NCBI GenBank assembly: GCA_030068075.1 | Contig: CM057826.1 | Span: forward strand, 74,497,312 to 74,561,311 | Length of the DNA: 64,000 nucleotides | Source of the DNA: Paguma larvata | Lineage: Eukaryota > Chordata > Mammalia > Carnivora > Viverridae | Direction: 5' to 3' | Shown: in pieces, positions 22,331 through 34,999 of the stretch | How the letters are laid out: each line of letters starts with the position of its first letter | Position numbering within the stretch: the first letter of the stretch is position 1 | Program-made: the position numbers and the translations under genes | The notes under the pieces: generated by a model | What the model was told of the DNA's origin: nothing | The model's database searches: none | What the model saw: only the letters and a program-made list of their open reading frames with translations

Positions 22331-24880
22331 AGCCTGCCATGACCACACCGCTCCTCCACTTAGAGGCAGAAGAGGACACACAGGACACTAAGATGCTGAG
22401 TCAGGATTGTGCTCCGTTCAAAAACAACATTCTAACCTCTGCCTCTGAGATGCTGAAGATCCCGGCATGCATTTCCTGATGTAAAAAGCTGTTATTAGGA
22501 TATAGAACTGAGGTACTGAATTCTATGTGGTGGCTAATCATTTTTATGTATGCTTTAATTATAACACTTGACTGTTTTCAATTAAAAATATATAAGCATT
22601 ACTCTTTAAGCTGGTAACTTGAAAAACAGATCTATATCCAGAGTAATGAGATCTTTGAGAAAGAATAACATATATGTATATAAAACTGAAGTGACAGGTA
22701 CACTGGTAGAATGGCCTAGAATGAAGTTGTGCTGACTCAGGTATTTGAAATAGGAAGGGAAGCAAAAACGAAACACAAGGAGGTAGTAAAGTTTCAAGAG
22801 GGAATCATATAGAATTTTATAAAGAGCTTTGCTGTAAATGTTTTGTACAGTGTTTTACATAATATATGAGGTATACACACACACACAAACATGCAACATG
22901 CCACAAAATATATAGTGATACACTGTTTTTCCCTCATTGTGTTTTTCATTATTACTCATTAACTTAGTTTCCATATCCAATATGAAAATGATTGGTAAAA
23001 AAAAATAGAGTGCTTTTTTTAATACTAAAAGAACCATGCTGTATTCAAATTAAGTTTTATCTTTAAACACTCATAAAAATATAGAAATATATACAAAAAT
23101 AAATATATACTAATATAAACATTCTCATTTTGACCAATTATTTAATCTTCCAAATATTGAGAAAGTAGAGGAGATATTATTCTCCTTGTTTTTAAATTAG
23201 CATGCTAAGTGACTTGGGTAGGGTCACGTAGATGGCCTCTCCACAGCATGGTGGTGTCAACCTGACACCTGACATATGACTGGTTTCTAAGAGAAAACAT
23301 GTCAGGTAGTCCAGGGGGACACTGCAGAGCTTTTAAGGTACAGCCTCAGCAGTTACACAAGTCACCTCATCACATTCTATGGGTCCAGTCAGGTCACAAG
23401 GCCACCCCAGTTTCAGAGAGAGAAAAAGAGCTCCATTTCTCTATGTTAGGAATGGAACAGAATTTGCATCCATATTTAAGTCATCACTATAGAGCCTAGC
23501 ATGGATTCAGTCACCCTAGGATCCTTGAGACCAGAAGTAAGGCTATCAACTTGAAAGATGATGCCAGTCAAATAAGGGCCTCCCTAGTCTTCCATAGGTT
23601 ATAAAATAGTTTTAATCTAATTTAGGCTCCTTGAGCAAGATAAAGCTTTTGCACAACTCTGGAATATGGCTGGTATCATTGATATTTAATTTAATAATAT
23701 TAATAGAGGTTATAGCATATAAGACAAGTCAATGTCAAATAACCAGAGTTTCTTTCAGCATTTTAGATTTCACAAGTTCTAAATCTGAATGAGATATAGC
23801 CCATTATATATTTACCTGTTTTTTTACTGTTTCTAAAGAGCTTTTACTGTAAGTAAAGAGAACAAGAATTCTTACTCTAAGGACTGAGTAAATATATAAT
23901 AACAGAAATAAAATGAGAGCTTGAAATACTTGTCCCAATACATATATCATGAATAAACAATGAGGTATCCGTGGAAATTAATTCTTAATAATCAGTGGAA
24001 GAACACATGATGTACATAAATGGTGTGTGACATTGAGATAAGTGCTTTTAAAAAGAAAACATGTCCCATCATATGGCAATGTGTTTATTTCATACGGAAA
24101 TTCATAAAAACCCTGCTGCTACTCTAATGGCAGGAGAAAGAGTTCTTGGAGCTCATTTTTTCCATGATGTTTTGAATTTGTGAACTATGGCATGGATCTC
24201 CCAGGCAGCCGGATTGGGGGAGAGGTTTTAGAATTTAGCCATTGGTGAAGGAAAAGACATCTTCCTCAGTACAAACATTTGTGAAAGGACTTAGCATTAG
24301 AGGAAACTTCAATGGTAATTATTAACTAAGCTTTGCTCTCAAAATTCCATAGAAACCTCAAAGCTCAACTCCAAAATCTATGTCCCTGTTTTTAATCACC
24401 CTGGATTCTAATCCTGTATCTAAAATAACTAAAAAGCCATACTGAGATGGTCCATTTTCATCTCAAATTTGGCATTTCAAAACTTGAATTCACAATTTTC
24501 TTGACAAAACCAATTTCAGGCTTGCCTTATTTATCTATTTTTTTTTTGGTTTCTGGGTAACTTCTCTCTCAGCTATTCCTTTCTGTTTTTTCAGCTAACA
24601 CTGTTGCAGGCCTCTGTCTATGACCTGAAATACTTAAAGAAGTATTCTTTTTTCTTTATGCTTCTAACCAGGTTATTAGGATTCACTTACATGCCGACTA
24701 TCGGTTTTCTGAAGTCATGTTTTATCATATGGGGTTCATACAACCTACTTAGTGGACCCGGGCTGTTTAACTTGATATGTAGTACTCAGAGTTTTGGTAC
24801 CCAAACTCTTCATCTGGATTTATCTCCTATTATATACACAATCGTGGATAAGAAAAATGGTCTAATCATATTTTTTCACA
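22331..24880. other. Unique AT-rich sequence with a possible MIR
   Basis: No gene seen. A weak MIR-like stretch (about 23165-23250, GTGACTTGGGTAGGGTCACG) lies inside. A short (CA)n is near 22873. Small overlapping minus-strand frames at 22.56-23.04 kb and a plus-strand frame at 23299-23499 are unrecognised. Confidence 0.4.
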
Positions 24881-24884
24881 ATTC

Positions 24885-25110
24885 CATTTGCTCTCCTGTG
24901 TCTATGCCTTTTTGCACAGCCTTTTGGTCTTCTGCCCCTAAGGATCAACCTCCTCATGTTCCATCTCCTCAACTTGCCAAAATGGACTGCCCCATCCCTT
25001 AAGATTTAGTTGTACCTATCATCAGTCTTGGCATTCTGCTTTGCTCTCACTTTCAACTTCTAGGACTCTGTTCTTTGTATCTCTAACCCCTGTTTCCAAA
25101 TCTCTTTGAT
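24885..25110 (+). repeat. Probable L2 fragment
   Basis: CTCTCCTGTGTCTATGCCTT, TTTGCACAGCCTTTTGGTCT and TGTTCTTTGTATCTCTAACC fit the CT-rich body of L2 LINE 3' ends. It overlaps the end of a 132-codon frame (24604-25002) that has no recognisable domain. Confidence 0.4.
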
Positions 25111-25743
25111 CAGTCTATCATGTTTAGTCATCTGTCAAGTCTTGCTTTGATTCCTTTTATTTGTGGCTTATCACCTTTAACAGATGATAAGAATGCTGAA
25201 GGCATGGAAATCCATCTTTACTTAGCTGTGGGCCATATACTGCTCAGAGGTGTTGGCTGCTTAAGTTGATTCACATAGTTCAATGACGTAATAATACCAC
25301 TAGGGTTTATAAAAGTAGCAGGGCATTTAAAGACTATGAAATAAGTTTCATGCTGATATGGACCTGACTCCAAGCATCCCAATAAAGTGTGATTTGGGTT
25401 GTGTATAAAAAGATCAGATGCCAGAGAATTAAGATGTTGCATATTAATATATAGTAATCAATGCTCATGATTGGTTAACTGAAGGACTTTAACAAAATTG
25501 TATGAAAATAATGACTAACTATAAATCATACACTAAGAAAATTACCACAGATCCCTTCTAAAATATGGCAATCTACACAAGAGCAAACAAGAAAGCTTAG
25601 AACATGTCATAATATCCAAGAAATAACTTTTAAAAAAGTTCTAAGAGAACTTAAATCTCTGTTGTATGTTATTTTATGGACAGTACTCTACAATCTGTTG
25701 TGATACACAGTATTGGGAAAAGAGAAGTCAAAATGATTTTCTT
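25111..25743. other. Unique sequence, nothing recognised
   Basis: A 74-codon minus-strand frame (25218-25442) shows no known similarity. Confidence 0.45.
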
Positions 25744-25758
25744 AAGATTCCATGGTTC

Positions 25759-25888
25759 AAAGTGCCTGGGTGGCTTAGTTAGTTGAATATTTGACTCTTG
25801 ATTTTGGCTCAGTCATGATCCCAGGGTTGTGGGATCAAGCCCCGCATTGGGCTCCTCACTGAGCATAGAACCTACTAAAGAGTCTTGC

Positions 25889-25920
<32 letters not shown>

Positions 25921-26001
25921 CCTCCCTCCCTCATTCCCACTTTCTCCCTCTCCACCTCTTGCCCACTCATGTTCTCTTTCTTTCTAAAAGGAAAAAAAAA
26001 A
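25759..26001 (+). mobile_element. CAN-SINE, older subfamily, with (CT)n
   Basis: AGTGCCTGGGTGGCTTAGTT, GACTCTTGATTTTGGCTCAG, then GTTGTGGGATCAAGCCCCG and a long (TC)n expansion. Target duplication AAGATTCCATGGTTC (25744-25758) and AAGATTTCTGTGGTTC (26002-26017), slightly diverged. Confidence 0.92.
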
Positions 26002-26017
26002 AAGATTTCTGTGGTTC

Positions 26018-29000
26018 TATCCATTCTGGTGCTTTAATGAAAACTCTTAAGTTATATTCAGACCTATTACAATATAAAACAAGACATAAAGGAACTTCCC
26101 TGAACCAATAGTATAGATGAAATTAAAACAAGACATATGCAAGACCAGGTAGAAATCGACAATGGAACCTTATGTCTAAGAAGTTATGGTCATTACCTAT
26201 CATATAGTAATAAAATAAATACTCTATGGCTAAAAGAGGTATGCCTTAGACAGAGTGCCCATAAAGCCAGAGGGGTTGATTACTAAAGCAGACTGGTAAA
26301 GCAATGCAACTAAATTTGAGGAATAGTGAATGAGATATCACTTACCCATATTGTTTATTAAGCACTGAATGGCAACCCCTTTAGAATATCAGACAGCACA
26401 TCTGGGATTTAGTAAACAGACATTTGAACAGAAATGACAGACTTTCCAAAGGAACACAAGAGTGATTTGAAAGTTCAGCTATAAAAATTTATTTTTATTT
26501 TTCCAATCTGTTGTGGTTTCTGTCAGATGCCATGGCTGGCGTGGTGTTGGAGTCCCAGAGACAAAGTGAAATGAACCCAAGTCGGAGATGAGAAAGGATG
26601 GCTGACAGATGATGGACATTTGGGCCCTTAGAAACCCAGTACATTCTCCCTTTGGGATGCCTTTTCAATGCCAGTTGGAGCAATTCCCACTGTCCAAAAT
26701 GTCAACAGTAGTTCTGTGATATGTGCTTCCTCAGAGTCCTTACAACTATGAATGGGGACAGATGCCCTGTGTTCTGAAAATCCTGATCTTTCTATTATTG
26801 TTTCAGGCCAGCTTCTACAAACTTCTATATGTATTATTTCTATATGCAAAATAAAAGGAGCACAATTCCTCTAATTAAATGACTATGATACTGACATGCT
26901 TAATAAATTTTTAACCTTTCATGTGACCATTGGTTTTCACGCTCTGTCTTCAATAAACCAAACATATCTTTTGTGTTTAATTTGTGAGATATACAAGCAG
27001 ACATTATTCAGCATTTAGTGAGATATGTGATATTTTGAATATGTGATAAATGGTCTAGAATTAGGGATGAAAAATAAATGAAGACTATAAATGTCACTAA
27101 ATTGAGAACCACAAAAACATTAGTTCCAAAAATCAATCCAAATAAACATACAAAATAAAAAAGGAATAATGTACCTTGTAAAAAAAGCTCTGAAACTGAA
27201 AAAAATACTCAAGGCTTATTTTGAAGAATAATGAAAAAGAATGACACTGAAAAGGATGTCAAATATTGCAAATTATTAGCTGCATAGTTGTCTAAATTGG
27301 AACTAAAACATGCAAAACACAAAACTTGCCCCAACCCATCCAAATATAAAATAAGAAAAAAAAAATCCTTCTTTAATGAATTCTCAAAGATTAAAATTTA
27401 TCAAAACCCTATTTGTTTGGCTTTCTATACAAGATATATTTTGAAAGCCAGATGAGACCAATTCCTGAAAGGTAACGGAGTAAGGGAAGTAGCAGAGCCA
27501 GTTCTGTGATCTTGGTTTTTAGTTTCGGTTGTTGTTATCATTCTTTTATTTTGGGGCAACTACCAAAGACACAGATATACATGTGTTAAGAGTTTTCCAT
27601 CTTTTATCAAAACTACAGGGGCTAATGAGACTTTTGAAAGTAAATGAATAATAAGAAAATATCACAAAGGATATTGGCTGTGGGACTAGCCTCAAAACCA
27701 AAAAATTGTAGTTAAGATTCGCTTTAGCTCATATAGGCAAAACAGTGAAGATATCAGAATTAGAAATACTTCTGCATTTGACAAAGTGGGGCCAAATGAA
27801 TTAGACTGATATTTAGGGAAAATTCCACATCAATACACTGTTGTAAAATCTGGAGAATAGAAACATGAAAATTTTTCATCTCATTAGACTTTAACTCAAT
27901 CTCATTGGAAACATTGAAATTAATTTCTTCTTCACTTACTGTTTCATCTACTGAGTTCCCCCATCTTTCAATTGATCACAACTCTAACTGTAGAAAGTTT
28001 AATTTCTTGACATTTAAAACCACTTACGCTTGGAAACTATATTTCTGAAGAAACAGTTTTAAAGTCATTTAAGAAAATGTGGTTATTTTCTCTGAGATAA
28101 AAGAATTTTGGAATACACACAATTTTAAATCTCTTGAAAATGTATTAAGATGGCGTACTGGACATGATGACACTTGTCTGGTTGCTTATAACTTGCCTAT
28201 GCAGTCTATTCAAGCTCCTATACTGATTCATGCTGTCATAAGGGAATTTGGAATTGCTTATACTGGAGAAGTATCCTCTGATCCAGGAGTGACTTTAGTA
28301 AGAAATGTGAATTCTCAATTTCAGAGAAAAAAATAGGTTTTCATTTTTTTATAGTTATAGACTTTAGAAAGCAAAATGTATTTACACTTTTCAGAGTCTA
28401 CTAATTTGTAAATTTTGGCAAAATCTAGCACTATCCAAAATTAAAACATTAGTAACTAACAATAATGTCGATGTTATGTTTTAGTTTCTAAAAATTATGG
28501 TTTTAATATTTATGTATAGAATCACATAATCATATAAGATTTCTATGTAGTAACTAATATATAGTATGACATTTAAACAATGATTATTACATAATTTATA
28601 AGTAGCATATTCCATTGTAAATATATAAATTTAAACAAATACAGATAATCCATAATTGTATTTGAAATTACTTAAGTCCATTAAAAATATTTTTTCCATT
28701 TAATTATCCTCCACTAGGTTGAGCACCTAATTATAGAAGTGGTGCATATTATTTAACTTCAATTTTCCTTAGGTAAAAACAGATAATCTGGAAAAAAAAG
28801 AAATAAGCTTTATAAATAACTTTTCTTATCACAGCAAAGATAGTTTGAAAGGGGATATGATCTGTTTATGTATTTCTAATCAAATTGGGAAAAAACAGAA
28901 ACAGTAAATTACAAGAGAATACTTAATTTAGAGGTAAAAATATTAATAACATAAAATATCTTCTGAGGACAATTGTCACAAAATTGATAATTTTATTCCT

Positions 29001-29035
29001 AATGGGCAAATGTCTATCCAGCAATATGGTAACAC
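26018..29035. other. Unique sequence, no gene called
   Basis: About 3 kb with no confident repeat. Two somewhat less AT-rich blocks, 26500-26860 and 28080-28340, hold short frames (73 codons minus, 85 codons plus). The second includes residues such as RWRTGHDDTCLVAYNLP and has ordinary composition, but I know of no matching protein and see no convincing splice or start context. Confidence 0.4.
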
Positions 29036-29039
29036 AGAC

Positions 29040-29135
29040 CATTTCTTAGTCACCATTGTATCCTTGCACTTGTAAGGATATCTGATATATAGTAGAGGGC
29101 TAATAGATATTTATTAAATTAATGAAATGATTAAT
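29040..29135 (+). repeat. L2 3' end relic
   Basis: AGTCACCATTGTATCCTTGC, GGATATCTGATATATAGTAG and CTAATAGATATTTATTAAAT match the L2 tail (TTTGTATCCCCAGTGCC, TGGCACATAGTAGG, CTCAATAAATATTTGTTGAA), ending in the GAAT-like terminal repeat. Confidence 0.65.
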
Positions 29136-29157
29136 ATGTGCCTTTTGCCTTTTCTAG

Positions 29158-29298
29158 GTTATGAAATTTCATGTCTTCACTTGTAGCCAGTATTCACTTG
29201 ACGGAGGTTCTGAAGATCATTATAGACCTTTTGGGTCACCTAAAATGGTGAACTCAAAGGAAGAAAAGAAGTTCACATTTTCTAATGTGGAGTTTTGA
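29158..29298 (+). other. Short frame behind an acceptor-like site (not called a gene)
   Basis: TTTTGCCTTTTCTAG ends at 29157, a plausible 3' splice site, and a 46-codon frame runs from it to TGA at 29296-29298 with unbiased composition (contains SEDHYRPFGSP). No partner exon, polyadenylation signal or known protein family supports it. It is recorded only as a candidate. Confidence 0.15.
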
Positions 29299-29299
29299 G

Positions 29300-30030
29300 C
29301 AGGGGAAAAGGGAAGATCATTCCATAAATATAATGACTTTGTATAGCAATTTATATGAGAAAAAATATGGATTTGAAGAATATAGGTTTGGCTGAAAATT
29401 CTATGTATATTTGCATATTTTATGTATATTACCTATATATATAGGTATAGAAAAACTTGCCCCGTTTTAACCAAATCTTTGGTATTTTTCCAACTTTTAC
29501 TTCTTATAATCCATCATAACTGCAAATAGTCTGTATGCAGCAACTCAGGCTAAAATGTTTGTCCTAATGTGAAAAACAAGCCTATATAGTGTTTGTCTCT
29601 GCTACTAGCTGTGCTATTGTCTTTAAATCTTAGAAAGAGCCTAGGGAACAGGCAGAACTGGAAAGAGAGTAAAGGGATTCTGATGCTACTAGAGTTGTTT
29701 ACACACATGGGTGAGTAACTGGGAATAAAGAAGAGATGATACTGAAGGTAAGTAAGTGACAGTTGAAAATCTGACACTACCCAGAAAGCACTGGGGCTCA
29801 TGTTTAAAACTATAATCTCTGAGTATCAAAGACAGTATTTTTATCATGAATGAGTTCTACTTCTTTTTTATCTTATCCACTACATGCCATAATCAATTTC
29901 CTTGGAAAGAAAGAGAAAGAGAGAAAGAGAGATGGAGAGTGATATTCCTAGAATATGTGACCATCACTGGTCAGAGGAGGACAGAGAACCTTGACAGACA
30001 GTCATCAGACCCCCAGCAAACATGTGATGA
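29300..30030. other. Unique sequence, nothing recognised
   Basis: Contains a short (GAAA/GAGA)n at about 29908-29932. No gene seen. Confidence 0.45.
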
Positions 30031-30039
30031 TCGCTTTCA

Positions 30040-30560
30040 CAGTCCGGAGCACTGTTCAAATACTTGGATAAAAGCTTGAACAAAGTAAGGGAGCAATTCA
30101 TGAATAATATCTGGGCCAAGAGTTTTTAAGGCAGAAGGAATAAAAAGCGCCAACGTCCCAGGTGACTTGGATGGCAGTAGGAGAGTGGGTGGTGTAGGAC
30201 GCGGCAGGAGATAAGCCCAAAGAAACAGCAGGAGGCCTGATCTTGGAAGTCCCAGCAAGGACTTTGACTTTTATTGTAAGATGAAAAAGAATGGAGAATT
30301 TTGAAGAGGAATAATATGGTTTTGCTTACTTTTTAGTAAAATCATGTTGGGTGCTATGTGGAGAACAGATTATAGAGAGCTAAGCTTGGGAAGCCAAGAT
30401 ACCAGTAAGGAATTTCTGGAAATAACTCAGGTAAGAGGCAGTGGGAGCTGTACATACAACAAGGGGCCAGTTACAGATATAATTTGAACATTATGCCAAC
30501 AGAAGTTACTGATGAACTGAAAGTAAGGGATCAATGTGGTAGACCAAGAGTGCAAGCAAT
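30040..30560 (+). repeat. Unnamed mammal-wide repeat, copy 2
   Basis: Shares ordered blocks with copy 1: AGGACTTTGACTTTTATTG (against AACTTTGGTTTTTACTGTG), GAATTTTGAAGAGGAATAAT, GCTATGTGGAGAACAGATTA, then CCAAGATACCAGTAAGGAAT and GGAAATAACTCAGG (against GGAAGCTATTGTGATAACTC). Same strand as the other copies, decayed, non-coding. Confidence 0.5.
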
Positions 30561-31419
30561 AGGAAAAGATATTTTTCCAAAAGTAAGCAGGTAGGCTTCC
30601 ACCAGAAAGAAAAACGATGCCTAGTAGACCAAAGCAACAAATGTCTGCAACAGTTTCCAAGAAGGTTTAAGAGGAACAGTTGAAAAAGAGAGGAGGCCGG
30701 TTATCATCACTGTACCACATGGTTAGAAACGGATCATCAGGAGGACACATTTGATGCTGACATCTGGAGTTTTGGACTATAACTCCTTAAATGTCTAGTA
30801 CCCAAGATCTGCGTTGTTTATATCATCTGGGGACGAGACTAACTACAAGTTTTGGTCAGAAGGTCCTTTCTGTGGGTTAAAAAAAAAAGAAGCAAGGGCT
30901 AGTAAGGGTAAAAAAAATGTGGAATGTACATCCTTTAGTATTTAAAAGAAAAAAGGAAGTAATAATAGTAAAGCTAGTGTCACTTTTATTACATGGCCTT
31001 GTACTTAATGTGAGAAACTGACCCCTGGGCAACAAAAGACCCTGATGTGGTTTTCCCCAGGAGTACAGAGAAACAAGAATCCCGCTAGATAATTTTCTAG
31101 TCACACAATGGGAAAAGAAATAAGCAGAGGCATTGTTTCCATTCTAAGCGTTCTAGCCTAGAGCAACTCAAAATGTTTCAGTTAAGATCTAATCACAGAG
31201 ACTAAAATGAATGCAATAACTGTGAACTGACTTTCCTAACCACAGGACATTACTATGTGAGTGAAGTAGTAATACATTTTAAAACGCATTTGAACTTTTA
31301 AAAACACTTTATGAAATACAATGAAAAACAAAAAGCATTTTCTAATGATGTGGGTAGAAATAATTTTAAATGAAATATGACTGGGTGAAAAATTTTCTTC
31401 TTGGGCAAAGGAGAATGTT
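30561..31419. other. Unique sequence, nothing recognised
   Basis: Possibly the decayed continuation of the preceding repeat to about 30680. No gene seen. Confidence 0.4.
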
Positions 31420-31430
31420 AACAAATTAAT

Positions 31431-31630
31431 TGTTTTTAATGTTTATTTATTTTGAGAGAGAGAGAGAGCATGAGTGGCATCGGCAGAGAAAGAGAGAGGG
31501 AAACAGAGACTCTACAGCAGGATCCGTGCTGTCAGCACAGAGCCCAACATAGGACTGGAACCCACAAACTGTGAAATCATGACCTGATCTTAAGTCACCT
31601 GCTCAATCATCTGACCCATCCAGGCACCCC
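31431..31630 (-). mobile_element. CAN-SINE, minus strand
   Basis: Plus strand from TGTTTTTAATGTTTATTTAT, through GAGAGAGAGAGAG and GCTGTCAGCACAGAGCCCAA, to CATCCAGGCACCCC. Diverged head. Short target duplication AACAAATTAA (31420-31429) and AACAGATTAA (31631-31640). Confidence 0.9.
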
Positions 31631-31640
31631 AACAGATTAA

Positions 31641-33235
31641 GATAATATTACTTATGTATGTTTAATGCAACAAATGCTACCACAGATATGAAATGAAGAA
31701 TTTTGCCTCTATCTTAAAACTCAATAACATGTGAAACAAGCCTTGGCCAGGAAAACACTGATGGAAACATAGGGCACACCCAGTATTTGTTAACTATTTG
31801 CTTCTAAGCACAGTTGTTGTTGTTTTTCTAAAATGACTTTCCATTTCGATTCTTTACTAATCACACAATGCAAAAGGGTGCTTTTCATGTTATATTAATA
31901 ACTCATTCAAATCAATTCCTATAACTGACTCCACCCTTCATTTTCTGTAGGCATTTTGGACCTATACTACTTAACTGTAACAGTGGATGCATGTGATATA
32001 GTAAATAGAAAGCCAATCTCAATTTAGTAAAACTCTGAAGCTATAATCGACTAAAAGATGTCAGAAATGAGTCCTCAACTAAAAAGTTTCTTCATTTTTT
32101 ACATACATGTATCTTAACATTGAGGTAAATCTATATAAAAGTAATCCACACTAAGTGCTTCAGATAAATTCTAGAAGCATAGAAGGTGCCACGCATCTTA
32201 TTCTTAGAGCAACAAACTAAAATGTGACCAAAAAGATAGACTCTTGGCACTGAACTAATAGAATTCTACACCCAACGGTATCTGTAAAATGACTTTCTGG
32301 GATTCTTCTCACAGTATGTTTGGAACCAATAGAGTTAGAATTGATACATTACAGAAGGTAAACTATGTAAGTGACTAATCCATTTACTTGTTTAGAAAGA
32401 GTGTGTGTGTGTGTGTGTGTGTAAAAGAGTGGATATATAAAATGATTTATAAAACAAAGGGACATGAAGAATAAGCACAGAAAAACAAAGTAAAATACTG
32501 CTATTTAAAATTTGCATATTTTAGGCATGTATTTTTTTTTTTTTTCCTAGAGCCTTGTGTCGGTCCCCTGATAGAGATCTTCATTTGGAGTGTACAGTTA
32601 GGTGCTGGCTTGGTAAAACTAACTCCAACAGCCGGCAAAACTTCAGGCATGAGCAAAAAAAGAGAGAAAGGAATGTTAGAGGAATAAAAAGATTCCAAAA
32701 ATCTCAGTAAACAAATGGATTATCTAATGGACACCCTCGTTCTCCTATGTAAATATAATCCTTTCACTCTGTGCCTAGAATTTGTCCTTCCTTGTCTTAC
32801 AGAGTATGGGGTCCTAAAATCTTACCATTGAATTCACATGTATTAATATTTTTGTTGTATTTATACACAAACACTCATCTGAATCATTGATTTCTCTCTG
32901 CACTCCTCTGCTCCTGCTTCCTTGCCTTCTGGTCATTTATTTGATCATTTATGTTTAACTTTCTTCAAGATATGGCTCGCACTGAAACCACATGTTTTTT
33001 TTTTTTTTCCCTAACCGATTTGATTTTCCCCTTCCCTATTATAGACGTGCTAAATTTACCTTTGCTAAGTCTACAGACACCTACAGGAGATGTCCTATAT
33101 TCTGCCCTTTTTTATATCCCATGCAACACTGGAACTATTTGCCTAAAATCCTATTTGATGATTTGATGACCAACTTCCTATCATTATCCCATGTTTATGA
33201 TGCAGAGATATTTTTATAATTTAGAATGGATTATT
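31641..33235. other. Unique AT-rich sequence with simple repeats
   Basis: No gene seen. Includes (GT)11 at 32401-32422, a T run near 32532-32546 and another near 32995-33008. Confidence 0.45.
32401..32422 (+). repeat. (GT)11 microsatellite
   Basis: Eleven uninterrupted GT units. Confidence 0.95.
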
Positions 33236-33269
33236 TATACTTCTAAAATTTGATGATCTAGTAATAAAT

Positions 33270-33510
33270 AGTGATAGCTAATTTTGTTTCAATTTGCATT
33301 ATCTGAATGTGGATGAGTTTGAGTTTTTCTCCTTATGTTTGTTAGGTCTCTGTTTTTTCTTCTCTAAATTGCTCATATCCCTTGCCAACTTCCTTTGTGA
33401 TATTTCTACTTTTAATTTTAAATCACAGGAGTGTTTTGGATGTTCTCTATATTATTCCACCATCAGTTTTAAGCATTGCAAATATCTTCTTTTAGCCTAT
33501 TTTTATACAG
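33270..33510 (-). mobile_element. Old L1 relic, antisense
   Basis: TTTCAATTTGCATTATCTGA, ATTGCTCATATCCCTTGCC, GTGTTTTGGATGTTCTCTAT and AAGCATTGCAAATATCTTCT are the decayed reverse complement of the old L1 ORF2 tail (family plus-strand text TTGCATTTCTCTGATG, CCCATTTT, CTTTATATATTCTGGAT, GCAAATATTTTCTCCCA). Confidence 0.6.
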
Positions 33511-34113
33511 CTTGTATATACTCATTAGAACAAAACCAAACAATAGAGCAGTATGAGTAGAAGTAATTGCTTCTTCCTGAATACTTATGGAAAAATAGGG
33601 CTATTTCTTGTTCACATTTTCAATATATTAATGTAAATTATAAGCAGAATCACATTTAGACGCAGGCCCTGGGTTCTGTGCTCTAGGACACTTTCTACTG
33701 CTTTCTTTCACCTTCCTGAAGTGAGGGGTCTGTGTGATCAAATTAACGACTAGACATCAGCCTGATAGAACCTTCCACACTATACTCTAAGCATCTCTGG
33801 CCTTGTCTCTGGACCATACTGAAGACATGTTGTGCCGTAGATGAGGGCATATCAATTTGTGAGTGGTGGCCACATAGAGGGATTTGAGTAAATCTTGAAC
33901 ATGAGGCCCACATAGCGCAAATGGAGCTGGGAGAGTAAAGGAAAGAGTGTAAGCCTGGGCTCTGCTGCCACTGTGGATATTCTGAAGTGCTGTTTTAGGA
34001 ACTGTAAGCTTTCAGAAAGTTTCCCAGAAAAAAGAGAGTAATGCATAGCCCCTCACCTTGCAGTGTCCCTGTAGTGCACACAATTGGCATTGCTTCACAA
34101 GGACATAACTGTT
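33511..34113. other. Unique sequence, nothing recognised
   Basis: Slightly GC-richer at 33660-34080. Minus-strand frame 33852-34046 is unrecognised. Confidence 0.4.
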
Positions 34114-34127
34114 AAAGAAGAAATGTA

Positions 34128-34348
34128 AGGGTGTCTGGGTGGCTCAGTCGGTTAGGTGTCTGACTTCAACTCAGGTCATGATCTCACGGTTCATGGGTTT
34201 GAACCCTGTGTCGAGCTTTGTGCTAACAGCTCAGAACCTGGAACCTGCTTCAGATTCTGTGTCTCCCTCTCTCTCTGCCTTCCTCTGCCTGTTCTCTGTC
34301 TCCCTTTCTCAAAAATAAATATTTTTAAAAATTTTAAAAATATATAAT
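34128..34348 (+). mobile_element. CAN-SINE with target duplication
   Basis: Head GGGTGTCTGGGTGGCTCAGT, intact GGTTTGAACCCTG-like B box, CT block, AAAAATAAATATTTTTAAAA tail. AAAGAAGAAATGTA (34114-34127) and AAAGGAGAAACGTA (34349-34362) form the duplication. Confidence 0.93.
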
Positions 34349-34489
34349 AAAGGAGAAACGTAGTTTGCAGCATCAAATATCCAGCATCACAACAAAGACA
34401 GAGTCGAATTGTTTGAAAATGAAAGGCAAGAGAACTTAATAAATGACACAACACACTGAGGAACAACAATGATGAAGAAGGAGGAACAA

Positions 34490-34923
34490 AGTTAGGAGAT
34501 TTAAGTGGTTAAAAAGGAAACCCACAGGTCCAAAATGGAGTCACTAGTGCTAGGCCGCATTACCAAACCAGGGCATAATATGTAACCAACTTACAGTTTC
34601 AACCTTCCTAAGAAATAGTCTTATCTGGTTAGTCAGGAATTTTCTAGTCAGCACCAATAAGGCATTCTTTCACATGAATCCTCTCCATCCTCCAGAGGAA
34701 GATGAGGTAATCCACCTAATAAGACCCTTTTGTCCCCGAAGAAAGGCTAGCTCACGTGGAATGATTATTTTTTTCTCCTTATGACTTCTTGGTCATGCCT
34801 TTTACTTTCTGTAGCACTTTGGGGTTCTCCTCTATTTGCTGGATGGAATGCTGCCCAATTCATGAACTGATTCATAAAGCCAATTTATATCTTTAAAAGT
34901 CATTCAGTTGAATTTTGCTTAAC
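34490..34923 (+). mobile_element. Candidate solo LTR
   Basis: A less AT-rich block with LTR-like order: TCCAAAATGGAGTCACTAGT, AATAAGACCCTTTTGTCCCC, CTTTTACTTTCTGTAGCACT, ATTCATAAAGCCAATTTATA (a degenerate polyadenylation signal) and an end at GAATTTTGCTTAACA with terminal CA. I recall closely similar endogenous retroviral LTRs in mammals but cannot name the family. The 5' boundary and a target duplication are not visible. Confidence 0.5.
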
Positions 34924-34999
34924 AAAACTAACTGATTAAAAGATTTATTATGAATCTTTTATAATAGATTGTAAGCATGCTATTGGTATAAGCCTAGAT

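Noticed and set aside
24604..25002. 132-codon plus-strand frame with hydrophobic residues
   Set aside because: Its end overlaps a probable L2 fragment, and the hydrophobicity comes from T-rich DNA. No family recognised.
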